Source of the DNA: Psychrobacter sp. P11F6
Lineage (GTDB): Bacteria; Pseudomonadota; Gammaproteobacteria; Pseudomonadales; Moraxellaceae
Reading direction: 5' to 3'
Length of the DNA stretch: 64,000 nt
Assembly (NCBI RefSeq): GCF_001435295.1
Contig: NZ_CM003594.1
Coordinates: 1,674,001 to 1,738,000 of the forward strand
Under the pieces are notes generated by a model that ran no database searches, was not told the origin of the DNA, and worked only from the letters and a program-made list of their open reading frames with translations. Below, piece after piece: positions 36,511 through 45,162 of the stretch; the stretch's first letter is position 1; every line of letters starts with the position of its first letter. The position numbers were made by a program, and so were the translations under genes.

Positions 36511-37773
36511 ATGGATACTCAGCACGCGTCACCCTCACTTTGGCAACAGATGATTCAACAAAGTTTCTTATCTTTGTATGAGTTACCAGCAGATAAAACA
36601 ACCAATCCTGAGCAGTTTCAAGGTTATGATTTCGTTTTTGAGTTTTCTGGCGCTATCATTTATTTGATCGTCAATGATGTGGTGATGCAAGCGAGTAGGC
36701 AAAAAGTAGACAGCGCTCAAGTTCGTGAGTGGAGAAAAGAAGTCGTCAACCAACTAATCAAGCGTCACGCTCAGCTTTATCTAAAAAACGATAAGTCGAT
36801 GGCAGAAAGTAATACCTCGGCAGCTGGTAAGGATGTTTATTTCATTGGTTTGACGTCACTGTCTGTTACACATCAAGATGATAAACCACAAGCATCCTCG
36901 CATACGGTTGATTATGAATATGGTAGTCAGTTTTTTGCTGAAGACTGTGTTTTAGATCTGGATGATGAGCAGAGTGTTTTACAGGTATTTAGCCATCAAA
37001 ACTTTGTCGATATCATCAGCCAATTGGTTACGCCAAGCGATTTATCCGCATTTTTAGACTTTCATCGCAGCCAGCTGACAGGGTTTGAGTCATTCCAAAA
37101 CGAATCGACATTACTTACCCAGTTTTTACAGTCGCCTGACTTTCATCAAAGAGCGATTAGGGTGCAAGAGCAATTGATTGATAATCAGTTGATCGATCAG
37201 ATTGAGCAACGCTTGCTCAAAGCTACAGAACCAGATCAGGCAGTCTTTGCCAAAGCACTCATGGCTGAGATTCAGAAAAATACTCGGATGTGGTACAAGC
37301 TGTTTAATAGTTTGATCAAAAATTATTATGAGGCAGGTCAACCACTACCAAAAGAGCCAGTCGATATTTTGGTCGATGAGTCAATGTATACTTACGCTTG
37401 TTTGGTTGAAAAAATCTTAGCTTACAAAACGATGGATCAAGACTCTCGCTGGAATGGTTATGTTTGTCATGAGCACTCTTATCACGTGTTTGGACGCCAT
37501 TATCTAATGGTTTTCTATGCGCAAGATGATAATAGTTCGCTGAGTGCTGATAAGGTTCGCACGTCTCAACAAGACTTGTTATTGGAGCTCAATGCTCAAA
37601 TGCAGGATCCAGTGATGGATGATTTGTTTTTGATTGGCGTAGAGTTTAGACCTTGTGATGATAGCGTCAATACAGAGGTGTACTTGGATGCCTTTTATCA
37701 AAAAGGTTCAGTGATTGACGCCAATACTCAGCGCTTATACGAACGTTTAGCACAACTTCAAGCGCAGTTATAA
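36511..37773 (+). CDS. Unrecognised protein, 420 residues
   Basis: Soluble, acidic, without a signal peptide or membrane segment. Rich in Gln, Asp and Val; a short low-complexity stretch is at residues ~93-103. Blocks that might be diagnostic in a search are FEFSGAIIYLIVNDVV, the helical NQLIDQIEQRLLKATEPDQAVF, and NGYVCHEHSYHVFGRHYLMVFY, which holds a Cys and three His near each other. I do not recognise any family. It lies between lysS and dnaX on the same strand, 57-115 bases from each, so it may be co-transcribed with dnaX. Confidence 0.75.
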   Translation: MDTQHASPSLWQQMIQQSFLSLYELPADKTTNPEQFQGYDFVFEFSGAIIYLIVNDVVMQASRQKVDSAQVREWRKEVVNQLIKRHAQLYLKNDKSMAESNTSAAGKDVYFIGLTSLSVTHQDDKPQASSHTVDYEYGSQFFAEDCVLDLDDEQSVLQVFSHQNFVDIISQLVTPSDLSAFLDFHRSQLTGFESFQNESTLLTQFLQSPDFHQRAIRVQEQLIDNQLIDQIEQRLLKATEPDQAVFAKALMAEIQKNTRMWYKLFNSLIKNYYEAGQPLPKEPVDILVDESMYTYACLVEKILAYKTMDQDSRWNGYVCHEHSYHVFGRHYLMVFYAQDDNSSLSADKVRTSQQDLLLELNAQMQDPVMDDLFLIGVEFRPCDDSVNTEVYLDAFYQKGSVIDANTQRLYERLAQLQAQL

Positions 37774-37842
37774 TCTAAACCTAATACAGCCTACTGGTTT
37801 GACACCCCATCTATATTTGTATTATTCACATTGGCATTTATT

Positions 37843-39837
37843 ATGACGCAGCAATATCAAGTTTTAGCGCGCAAATACCGTCCCAAAAACTTTCACGAGT
37901 TGATTGGGCAAACGCATGTTTCTCAAGCATTGATTAATGCGATTGATTATAACCGTTTGCATCATGCTTACCTCTTTACGGGCACACGCGGTGTGGGTAA
38001 GACCACGATTGCGCGTATCCTATCTAAATGTTTGAACTGCGATACGGGTATTACTAGTACGCCTTGCGGTGTGTGTGATAACTGCGTGGCCATCGATCAA
38101 GGGCGATTCATCGATCTTATCGAGATTGATGCGGCATCCCGTACCAAAGTAGAAGACACCCGCGAGTTGCTGGATAATGTGCCGTATGCGCCAAGTCAGG
38201 GGCGTTATAAAGTATACCTGATTGATGAAGTACATATGTTGTCCACACACAGTTTTAATGCGCTTCTTAAAACTTTGGAAGAACCCCCTGAGCATGTAAA
38301 ATTCTTACTTGCCACGACTGATCCGCAAAAATTGCCGATTACCATTATTTCGCGCTGTTTGCAGTTTGTACTACGTCCGCTACCGCAAACGTTACTCAGC
38401 GAGCATTTGGCAAATGTTCTTACCCAAGAGCAGGTAGGTTATACGCAGCCTGCGCTCTGGCAATTGGCCAGCGCTGCGAAAGGCTCTGTACGTGATGCGT
38501 TGTCATTGACCGATCAGGCCATTGCTTTTGGTCAAGGTGCGCTCGACGATGTCACTGTAAACGCTATGCTTGGCTTAATTGATGCGGCTGATCTGGTCAG
38601 TTTAATTACCGATATCTATAACCATGACAAATCTGCTGTCGCGGCTCACATAGAACAAATGCGCGCGCAAATGGTTGATGCGACGAGTATGTTTGATGGT
38701 CTTACTGAATTACTGCATCAATTGGCGTTGACTCAGCTGTTGCCTGAAGTGGCATTAAATGTAAATGAGGCACAGGCGCAAGATATTAACACGCTTGCGC
38801 AGCATATGAGTCCAGACGTTCTGCAACTGTATTATGAGATTGTTGTGCAAGCACGTGAAGGTGTTAAGCTTGCGAGCACACCAATGCAAGCGCTGGAAAT
38901 GTGCATTTTACGTCTGCTAGCATTTCGTCCGTTGCCAGTCGATGAGATATTAAATCATACTTATGCTGGCTCTGTATTACCTGAAGTACCAGCTATAGAA
39001 GATGGGACATCTACACCTTCTACACAGTCATCGAATAAGTCGTCAAATAGCCACTCGGCTTCTGCACCGCCATTACAGTCTTATGGCGTTGATTATCAAG
39101 CACGAGATAATGATCATTTGCAAGTCGAAACCTATGACAATATTGAATCAAGTTTGGCTCAAAATGATGAGAAAAATCATGATGTATTAGTTACTAACCC
39201 TGAACCCGTTGTTGAGTCTGAACCCGTTGTTGAGCCTGAACCCGTTGTTGAGCCTGAACCCGTTGTTGAGCCTGAACCCGTTGTTGAGCCTGAACCCGTT
39301 GTTGAGCCTGAACCCGTTGTTGAGCCTGAACCCGTTGTTGAGCCTGAACCCGTTGTTGAGCCTGATGCAAATAATTCTCAGTTAACAACGCAACTGGATG
39401 ATCCTCGTACTTTGCTGCGTTGCTCACCGCAAGAACTGCTAGGCGAGTGGACACCAGAAAAATGGGATTATTGGCTACAAACGGCTCGTGAAGCGGAGAT
39501 ATTGGCTCAAGACGAATTGGCACTTGCGCGTCAAGGTATGATGACGGGCTTATGCGATGGCAAGGCAATGTTTATAACCAGTGTAGATAGTCGGCATTTA
39601 CAAACCACTTTTCAGCAATTAGCGGCTAAACTGCAACAGCAGTTCACCCAAGCAGAAATTGACTTGCAAATCGATGGCAGCGTCATGCAAGCAGAGGATA
39701 AGACGCCTGAGCGTCGCCAACAAAAGCGCTTGGTGCAAGCCAAGACGGTTGCAGAAGCAAGACTGCTTGCTACGCCTGTGATGCAGTATTTGAATGAACG
39801 CGGTGAAGGAAAAATGGGTAAGGTTCAGTTGTATTAA
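37843..39837 (+). CDS. dnaX: DNA polymerase III subunits gamma/tau
   Basis: Clamp-loader ATPase and replisome organiser (664 residues). The AAA+ part has QYQVLARKYRPKNFHELIGQ, Walker A GTRGVGKTT, a four-Cys zinc module (CLNCDTG, CGVCDNC), Walker B LIDEVHML and the sensor motifs around LEEPPEHVKFLLATTDPQKLP. From about residue 375 the chain turns into a disordered linker that includes nine tandem copies of EPVVEP, and then the tau-specific C-terminal domain with EKWDYWLQTAREAEIL. No A-AAA-AAG frameshift heptamer is visible after the ATPase region, so production of a separate gamma form is unproven. The ATG at 37843 (MTQQYQVLARKY) matches the family start better than the ATG 12 bases upstream. 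Confidence 0.94.
   Translation: MTQQYQVLARKYRPKNFHELIGQTHVSQALINAIDYNRLHHAYLFTGTRGVGKTTIARILSKCLNCDTGITSTPCGVCDNCVAIDQGRFIDLIEIDAASRTKVEDTRELLDNVPYAPSQGRYKVYLIDEVHMLSTHSFNALLKTLEEPPEHVKFLLATTDPQKLPITIISRCLQFVLRPLPQTLLSEHLANVLTQEQVGYTQPALWQLASAAKGSVRDALSLTDQAIAFGQGALDDVTVNAMLGLIDAADLVSLITDIYNHDKSAVAAHIEQMRAQMVDATSMFDGLTELLHQLALTQLLPEVALNVNEAQAQDINTLAQHMSPDVLQLYYEIVVQAREGVKLASTPMQALEMCILRLLAFRPLPVDEILNHTYAGSVLPEVPAIEDGTSTPSTQSSNKSSNSHSASAPPLQSYGVDYQARDNDHLQVETYDNIESSLAQNDEKNHDVLVTNPEPVVESEPVVEPEPVVEPEPVVEPEPVVEPEPVVEPEPVVEPEPVVEPEPVVEPDANNSQLTTQLDDPRTLLRCSPQELLGEWTPEKWDYWLQTAREAEILAQDELALARQGMMTGLCDGKAMFITSVDSRHLQTTFQQLAAKLQQQFTQAEIDLQIDGSVMQAEDKTPERRQQKRLVQAKTVAEARLLATPVMQYLNERGEGKMGKVQLY
39202..39363 (+). 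repeat. Minisatellite of nine 18-bp units inside dnaX
   Basis: Nine head-to-tail units GAACCCGTTGTTGAGCCT. The first ends in TCT, the other eight are identical. Each adds EPVVEP to the linker. Unit length is a multiple of three, so copy-number change keeps the frame. Confidence 0.95.
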
Positions 39838-39905
39838 ACAGTCAGAAAAACTGTTGTTAAAATTATTTAAAAGTCTATATAGTTATTAAATACAACTTTC
39901 ATATA

Positions 39906-39946
39906 AAATATCAAGGCGATGTTGTACTATCGCCTTGATATTTTTG
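39906..39946 (+). terminator. Terminator after dnaX
   Basis: Perfect 15-bp stem AAATATCAAGGCGAT / ATCGCCTTGATATTT with an 8-base loop and T tract. Confidence 0.9.
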
Positions 39947-39995
39947 TTTTTATTGCAGATTAAATGGGCTTTTTTAAACAAGAGAGAAATATTTA

Positions 39996-40028
39996 ATAAC
40001 GATAAGATAAATTAAGATTCGTTATAAT
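39996..40028 (+). promoter_or_regulatory. Candidate promoter/operator of the LysR gene
   Basis: TATAAT at 40023-40028. An inverted repeat ATAACG (39996-40001) / CGTTAT (40020-40025) overlaps it, compatible with autoregulation, the rule for LysR genes. Short arms, so tentative. Confidence 0.35.
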
Positions 40029-40071
40029 GGTTAAGTTATATTAAAAACTGAAATGAAGTTTAGGTGAGAAT

Positions 40072-40971
40072 ATGTTGGATAATTTACGCGGTATGGCTGT
40101 GTTCGCCAGTGTGGTTGGACATGGCTCTTTTAGTGGCTCTGCTCGTGAGCTTGGCATTACAACCAGTGCAGTCAGTCAGCAAATCCGCTCATTAGAAAAT
40201 GAGCTGGGCGTCGTGCTATTACACCGCTCAACTCGTAAGCTGAGCTTAACAGAAGCTGGCGAGAGCTTTTATGAAGCCGCAAAGGATGTGGTAAGTGCTG
40301 CTGAGCAAGGGCGGATTAAGGTCAATCAGTTGCGTGATGAGTTGGCAGGCAGCTTACGAGTGGCGACAACACCGGAGCTTGGCGTTAATCATATTTTGCC
40401 GGCACTTTCTACGTGGATGGCGGCACATGATGATCTTAGTATTACCTATCTGGCAGACAACCACTATATTGACATGATTGATGAGCGGATCGATATTGCG
40501 ATTCGTATGAGTCCATCGATTAATGATTCGAGCCTCAGCAGTCATCCATTGACCGATGTGCGCCAAATGTTGGTTGCTTCACCGCAGTACCTACGCCAAC
40601 ATACCAAACTGCAAACACCTAAAGATTTGGCTGATCATCAGCTGATTTGTATTGAAATCATGAAAGATGCCAATCAAATTGATCTCATCCAGACAGAAAC
40701 GGGTAAAAAGACGCGCACGAAAATGAATTCACGCATTTATACCAATAATGTCTTTATGGCGACCACCTTGGCAAAAGAAGGTCATGGTTTGGTTAGAATG
40801 ATGGAAATGGACATCAAAAAAGAGCTTGAAAATGGTGACTTGGTCGAAGTGTTGACCGGTTATCAATTACCAAGTTTTGTACTATATGCCGTCACCCTAA
40901 ATCGTGATCAACAGCCAGCCAAAATCACTCGCTGTTTAGAGGTGTTAAAAAAGTACTTCCATGCCAATTAG
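40072..40971 (+). CDS. LysR-family transcriptional regulator
   Basis: 299 residues, normal for the family. The N-terminal winged helix-turn-helix reads GSFSGSARELGITTSAVSQQIRSLENELGVVLLHRSTRKLSLTEAG. The rest is a periplasmic-binding-protein-like sensor domain of the CrgA/DsdC-like subgroup with the SLSSHPLTDVRQMLVASPQYL block. It stands alone between terminators, with no divergent target gene, so its target cannot be named from context. Confidence 0.9.
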   Translation: MLDNLRGMAVFASVVGHGSFSGSARELGITTSAVSQQIRSLENELGVVLLHRSTRKLSLTEAGESFYEAAKDVVSAAEQGRIKVNQLRDELAGSLRVATTPELGVNHILPALSTWMAAHDDLSITYLADNHYIDMIDERIDIAIRMSPSINDSSLSSHPLTDVRQMLVASPQYLRQHTKLQTPKDLADHQLICIEIMKDANQIDLIQTETGKKTRTKMNSRIYTNNVFMATTLAKEGHGLVRMMEMDIKKELENGDLVEVLTGYQLPSFVLYAVTLNRDQQPAKITRCLEVLKKYFHAN

Positions 40972-41021
40972 GTGACGTTTGAATAATGCACCGTAGAGAG
41001 TAGTTTAAAGCCTCCAAAAGC

Positions 41022-41057
41022 AAAAAGCCTATAGACATATTATCTATAGGCTTTTTT
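41022..41057. terminator. Bidirectional terminator between the LysR gene and argD
   Basis: Stem AAAAAGCCTATAGA / TCTATAGGCTTTTT around a 7-base loop, with T tracts in both directions. Confidence 0.9.
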
Positions 41058-41085
41058 AGTATTAGCGTTTAATGTAACCAATCAT

Positions 41086-42267
41086 TTAAAATGATGGTTT
41101 TAGCAAGTCAATCAGACGCTCAGCCACTTGTGTGCTCTCATCGCGGCTCATATTAAGCGGCGGTAGCAAGCGCACAACATGCCCACCAGTGACATTGATG
41201 ATGAGCTTTTGTTCATCACGCGCACGATCAACCAACTGACTACAGTCCATGTCTTCAGGCAAAGCGATACCAATCATCATACCTGCACCACGACTGCTGA
41301 CGCCATATTGTCCTAGTGTATCGACCAGCGTCTCTCGAATAAACAGCCCTTCGGTTACGGCATTGGTCATGATATCACTGTTAGCCAATACGTCATACAC
41401 GCTATGTACCACACGACTGGCTAGCGGCGTGCCGCCATAAGTAGAACCATGGCTACCAGCACCAAACAGGCCATTAGCGCGGCCACGTACCATACACGCG
41501 CCTACTGGAAAACCGTTACCCAAGCCCTTAGCCGTCGTCAATACATCAGGACGCGCATTACTATGTTGATAAGCGAAGTATTTTCCCGTACGGCCATTAC
41601 CTGTTTGCACTTCATCTAGCATAAATAACCAGTTATGGGCTTCACACTCTGCTTGTAGTTCTTCAAGATACGTAAATCCGTTGGCAGCAGTATTTAAACC
41701 CCCTTCACCTTGAATAGGCTCTACAAAGATGGCGCAAATTTCATCATGATCTTGCGCGGCTTGCTTAATCGCGGCAATATCGCCAAAGGGTACACGGATA
41801 AAGTCATCATCTAATGTGTAAAACCCTTCACGGGCTTTTGGGTTGGCAGTGGCTGACAATGATAGTAAGGTACGACCGTGGAATGACTGCTCCATAACGA
41901 TGACTTTTGGGCGTTTAAAACCTTGCTGATAGGCATATAGACGCGCCAATTTGAGCGCCGCCTCGTTCGCTTCAGCACCACTATTGGCAAAGAACACACT
42001 GTCCATTTGGGCGGCTGTACATAGCACTTCACCCGCACGCTCTTGCCAGTCGATACCGAATAAATTACTGGTATGTACTAAAGTCGTTGCTTGCTGCTGA
42101 ATGGCGTCAGTCACTTGCGGGTGGCAATGCCCTAGACCGCATACGGCAATACCAGTCAGCGCATCTAAATAAGGCGTGTCATCTTTGGTATATAGCCAGC
42201 TGCCTGAACCGCGTGTAAAGCTGATTGGCTGGCGGTTATAAGTGGGCATCAGATAAGTAGCAGACAT
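41086..42267 (-). CDS. argD: Acetylornithine aminotransferase (class III PLP enzyme)
   Basis: Transaminates N-acetylornithine in arginine synthesis, and in many bacteria succinyl-diaminopimelate as well (393 residues). Class III features: DALTGIAVCGLGHCHP, FFANSGAEANEAALKLAR, FHGRTLLSLSAT, LDEVQTGNGRTG, and the PLP lysine in TTAKGLGNGFP. The start at 42267 was chosen over one 9 bases upstream because AAGGA overlaps the upstream ATG. It follows yacG by 47 bases on the same strand. Confidence 0.92.
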   Translation of the reverse strand: MSATYLMPTYNRQPISFTRGSGSWLYTKDDTPYLDALTGIAVCGLGHCHPQVTDAIQQQATTLVHTSNLFGIDWQERAGEVLCTAAQMDSVFFANSGAEANEAALKLARLYAYQQGFKRPKVIVMEQSFHGRTLLSLSATANPKAREGFYTLDDDFIRVPFGDIAAIKQAAQDHDEICAIFVEPIQGEGGLNTAANGFTYLEELQAECEAHNWLFMLDEVQTGNGRTGKYFAYQHSNARPDVLTTAKGLGNGFPVGACMVRGRANGLFGAGSHGSTYGGTPLASRVVHSVYDVLANSDIMTNAVTEGLFIRETLVDTLGQYGVSSRGAGMMIGIALPEDMDCSQLVDRARDEQKLIINVTGGHVVRLLPPLNMSRDESTQVAERLIDLLKPSF

Positions 42268-42314
42268 ATAAAACATCCTTAAGATGATAAATTAGTTAAA
42301 AGAGAAGGTGTTGA

Positions 42315-42506
42315 TTATAGCTCGTTAGAAAAAGGCGTGGTTTCTGCAGGTAAGGTATAGTCTTCATTTGCCCATGCACCTAAGTCGATAAGTTTGCATT
42401 GCCTGCTACAAAAGGGCTTGTATTCATTGTCTTGCCATGCTGTTTTGGTACCACAACGTGGGCAAGGATAGGTTTTAGGGGAGGTTTGGGGGGTAGATTC
42501 AGTCAT
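42315..42506 (-). CDS. yacG: DNA gyrase inhibitor / zinc protein YacG
   Basis: 63-residue zinc protein that binds GyrB in E. coli. The four ligands are in CPRCGTKTAW and PFCSRQCKLIDLGAWANEDY, the family signature. Followed by argD, probably on one transcript. In many proteobacteria yacG is beside coaE, which is not seen here. Confidence 0.9.
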   Translation of the reverse strand: MTESTPQTSPKTYPCPRCGTKTAWQDNEYKPFCSRQCKLIDLGAWANEDYTLPAETTPFSNEL

Positions 42507-42638
42507 GATAAGGGTGGGAGTATCCTCGATTTATTTGTATGATGAACGTCATTAGCGAGCGGCAGTCGGTAATTGCATCTATTTTTATCTCGTATGCGCT
42601 TGATAGACTACGATAGCGCGTTACTCGCTGTCGCTATA

Positions 42639-42667
42639 TTACTATTGAAGTAGATTGGCTATATAAT
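42639..42667 (+). promoter_or_regulatory. Candidate promoter of the TrmB-like gene
   Basis: TATAAT at 42662-42667, with TTACTA 17 bases upstream as a weak -35. The ATG is 49 bases downstream. Confidence 0.4.
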
Positions 42668-42715
42668 AGCATGCGCCCGAATAATGGCAAAAGACAAATA
42701 CTTTAAGGATAGTAG

Positions 42716-43393
42716 ATGACCGACAATATTGAGCTTACACATCAGCAACAGCGAGCATTTCAACCAGAAAAGCTTTCAGCACCACGTAATTTTATTATGC
42801 CAAATATCATTCACGACAATAAAAGCACTGTCCCTTTAATATTAGAAATTGGTGCAGGGAAGGGTAAGCATGCGCTTGGTTTCGCCGCAAAAAATACCGA
42901 TAAGTACCTGATTGCGATCGAACGTACGCGTAATAAATTTGACGCTTTTGCCAAACTGGCAGTGCTACAAGACTCGCCGAATTTAACTGCCATTCATGCT
43001 GATGCGATCGCATGGATTGTGCATGCCATTAAACCCAATAGTGTCAGTAAAATCTTCATACTGTACCCCAATCCTGAACAGCATAATCCCAACCAGCAAT
43101 GGCTAAACATGCCTTTCTTCGAGTTTCTATTGTCACGCTTGCAAGTAGGTGGAGAGGTGGTACTAGTAACCAACATCGAAGCCTATATCAATAATGCAGA
43201 GCAGCAAGCAACGGAGATATGGTCGTTGCCTAATGAGCGCTATCAAGTCGCTGATGACAGTGAGCGCACGCATTTTGAAATAAAATATTTAGCCCGTGGA
43301 GAGGTATGCTGGGAGCTTAATATGTGTAAGCCGGAAGGTTATAAAACTAGGTTTGATGAGTGGAAGGCCGACACTGTGAATCAAGTTAAATAG
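42716..43393 (+). CDS. TrmB-like SAM-dependent methyltransferase
   Basis: 225 residues. The SAM site is LEIGAGKGKHALGFA and the following acidic strand LIAIERTRNKFD resembles TrmB (tRNA guanine-N7 methyltransferase). In TrmB a FPDPW-KKRH block follows; here the equivalent is ILYPNPEQHNPNQQWLNMPFFEFLLSRL, without the aromatic and basic residues. The last third (FEIKYLARGEVCWELNM) also differs from TrmB. So it is a family member that may not methylate the standard tRNA position. Starts at an ATG after AAGGATAGTAG. Confidence 0.65.
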   Translation: MTDNIELTHQQQRAFQPEKLSAPRNFIMPNIIHDNKSTVPLILEIGAGKGKHALGFAAKNTDKYLIAIERTRNKFDAFAKLAVLQDSPNLTAIHADAIAWIVHAIKPNSVSKIFILYPNPEQHNPNQQWLNMPFFEFLLSRLQVGGEVVLVTNIEAYINNAEQQATEIWSLPNERYQVADDSERTHFEIKYLARGEVCWELNMCKPEGYKTRFDEWKADTVNQVK

Positions 43394-43421
43394 CCTAAGC
43401 AAATAAAATATTGAAAAATAA

Positions 43422-43442
43422 AACCGCCACAAGAGGGCGGTT
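43422..43442. terminator. Weak hairpin between the TrmB-like gene and the AarF gene
   Basis: AACCGCC and GGCGGTT pair perfectly around a short loop between two convergent genes; the T tract is poor on the plus strand and better on the minus strand. Confidence 0.6.
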
Positions 43443-43469
43443 CAAAAATTACTTACTCTTCAATTAAGA

Positions 43470-44876
43470 CTATAAATAAGGTTTTACTAAGGTATCAGAA
43501 TCAGTATAAGCGTCAAGCACCGTCAAAAAGGTGTAAGCACCAATAAATTTTCGACTAATAAACATAAATTCTTTTGGTGGTAAGTTAAACTCAAAGGACT
43601 GCATCGCTTTTGTGGCTTGTGTTGAGAGGCGAGAGTGGAGTTTGCTGTTCGCCCAAATATAACGGTCGTCCTTATCTAAACAATCGCTAGGAATATCAGG
43701 ATTGGTCGCTGAATCACTAAACGGTTCGGTTGCCAATAAAAATAGTGACGCCATATCAGAGCGTACTTTATCACTCATACTATCAAAGAAGTCATAACCC
43801 GTCATCGCAAGCATCATCGCCTGATGGTCATGGCGGTAACCAGCTTTTAGTAAGCCATGCGCAATGGTCAAAAGGTTGTTATCAAATTGACGAATAGCAC
43901 CAAAATCTAACAATACTAATTTATCAATATCACCTTCATTTTCACTGACACGAACCAAATAATTACCAAAGTTGGGGTCTGTCTGCATTTCACCCCACAC
44001 AAAAATCTCTTGCATCATGATTTCGATGGCTGCTTGACCAATAGCGTTACGACGCTCATGAGGTAATAATTGTAATGCCTCAGAAACTACGGTAATACCT
44101 GGCTCATAAGACATGCAGAGTAGGCGCTTTTTGGAATAAGTGCGATTAATCTTGGGAACTATGTAACGCGGATCATTACTCAAACGGTCATAAAACCGTT
44201 CTGTCGTCGCGGCTTCAGCTTCATAGTCCACTTCATGATGGAGTAGGTCACGTATCTCTTCGAACCAAGCATCGAGCGAACGGGTCTGCGGAACGATATT
44301 ACTTACTCTTAATAGTTGCTTAAATAAAGCAAGATCCGAGTTGATCGCATCAGCAACACCCGGATACTGAATTTTTAATACAACTTGCTCGCCAGTTGCA
44401 ATCACGGTGGCTCGATGAACTTGAGCGAGCGAGGCAGTACCTATAGGAACCGTATCGACATCTAATTCATGTAGTTTTTCACCCAATAATTGCTGCAGGT
44501 TTTGTTGCATGGTTGGCCATGATAACGTAGCGGTATCGTCATTGAGCGTTTGCAAGGCACGGGTGATTTCTGGTGGCAAAATATGTTCGCCATAAATCGC
44601 TAGCATTTGACCAATTTTGACGACCGAACCTTTTAGCTTACCTAGCTCTTCTGCGAGGTAGTTTGCTTGGGCTTCCATAAATACTTGGTTACGTGCTGTG
44701 CGAGCTTCTTTATTTAAGAACATGCCAGACACACTATTACCCGCCCAGCGGCGACCAATATTTAAGGAAGTTTTAGCAATCGACATTCGTCTATCAAACC
44801 CTGAGGTTTTTAAGTTGTCGATGGATTGCTTGGTGCTAGAAGGTTTAGACGTATCATTTGCCATAAATATAATCAT
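43470..44876 (-). CDS. AarF/UbiB (ABC1/ADCK) family protein kinase-like
   Basis: 468 residues. The family marks are KIGQMLAIYGEHILPPEITRALQTL (KxGQ motif), GTASLAQVHRATVIATGEQVVLKIQYPG (nucleotide-binding lysine) and LLDFGAIRQF, the DFG-like metal site. Relatives include UbiB, needed for ubiquinone synthesis, and COQ8. It is not next to other ubi genes here, so a direct role in quinone synthesis is only possible. An alternative ATG 12 bases downstream (MANDTSKP) is equally good as a start. No membrane anchor visible at the C-terminus, unlike E. coli UbiB. Confidence 0.85.
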   Translation of the reverse strand: MIIFMANDTSKPSSTKQSIDNLKTSGFDRRMSIAKTSLNIGRRWAGNSVSGMFLNKEARTARNQVFMEAQANYLAEELGKLKGSVVKIGQMLAIYGEHILPPEITRALQTLNDDTATLSWPTMQQNLQQLLGEKLHELDVDTVPIGTASLAQVHRATVIATGEQVVLKIQYPGVADAINSDLALFKQLLRVSNIVPQTRSLDAWFEEIRDLLHHEVDYEAEAATTERFYDRLSNDPRYIVPKINRTYSKKRLLCMSYEPGITVVSEALQLLPHERRNAIGQAAIEIMMQEIFVWGEMQTDPNFGNYLVRVSENEGDIDKLVLLDFGAIRQFDNNLLTIAHGLLKAGYRHDHQAMMLAMTGYDFFDSMSDKVRSDMASLFLLATEPFSDSATNPDIPSDCLDKDDRYIWANSKLHSRLSTQATKAMQSFEFNLPPKEFMFISRKFIGAYTFLTVLDAYTDSDTLVKPYL

Positions 44877-45054
44877 TCATCCAGTTGGTATTGATTTGTG
44901 GGTTCAAAACCTACAATACAAGGGAGATGCGATGTACGGGTACAAAATTGTATCATATAAAGCACATTTGGTTGATGAGCCTAAGCTTGCCAATAGCAGT
45001 TACTTTGTAAGCCGCAGTATATATTTGCAGATTATAACTTCGTAAAAAATAATA

Positions 45055-45086
45055 TCAAAAAATAAGACCTAGCATGATGCTAGGTC
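45055..45086 (-). terminator. Terminator after purD
   Basis: GACCTAGCAT (45066-45075) and ATGCTAGGTC (45077-45086) pair perfectly; the minus-strand RNA then reads TTATTTTTTG. Confidence 0.75.
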
Positions 45087-45162
45087 GAATCATAAAAGCT
45101 AAGAGTAATTTGGTGTATCAGACTAAAACTGCTAACAGTTCTCACCTGAGTAATATTGATTT

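Noticed and set aside
39202..39363. Tandem repeats considered as a CRISPR array
   Set aside because: Units are directly adjacent without spacers and are translated as part of dnaX; no cas genes.
38900..39400. Search for a programmed frameshift signal for the gamma form of DnaX
   Set aside because: No A-AAA-AAG heptamer is present after the ATPase region; a GAGAAAAATC stretch near 39170 does not fit the pattern.
39194..39568. 124-codon open frame antisense to dnaX with QRVQAQ repeats
   Set aside because: It is the mirror image of the 18-bp minisatellite; no ribosome site and the sense frame is clearly dnaX.
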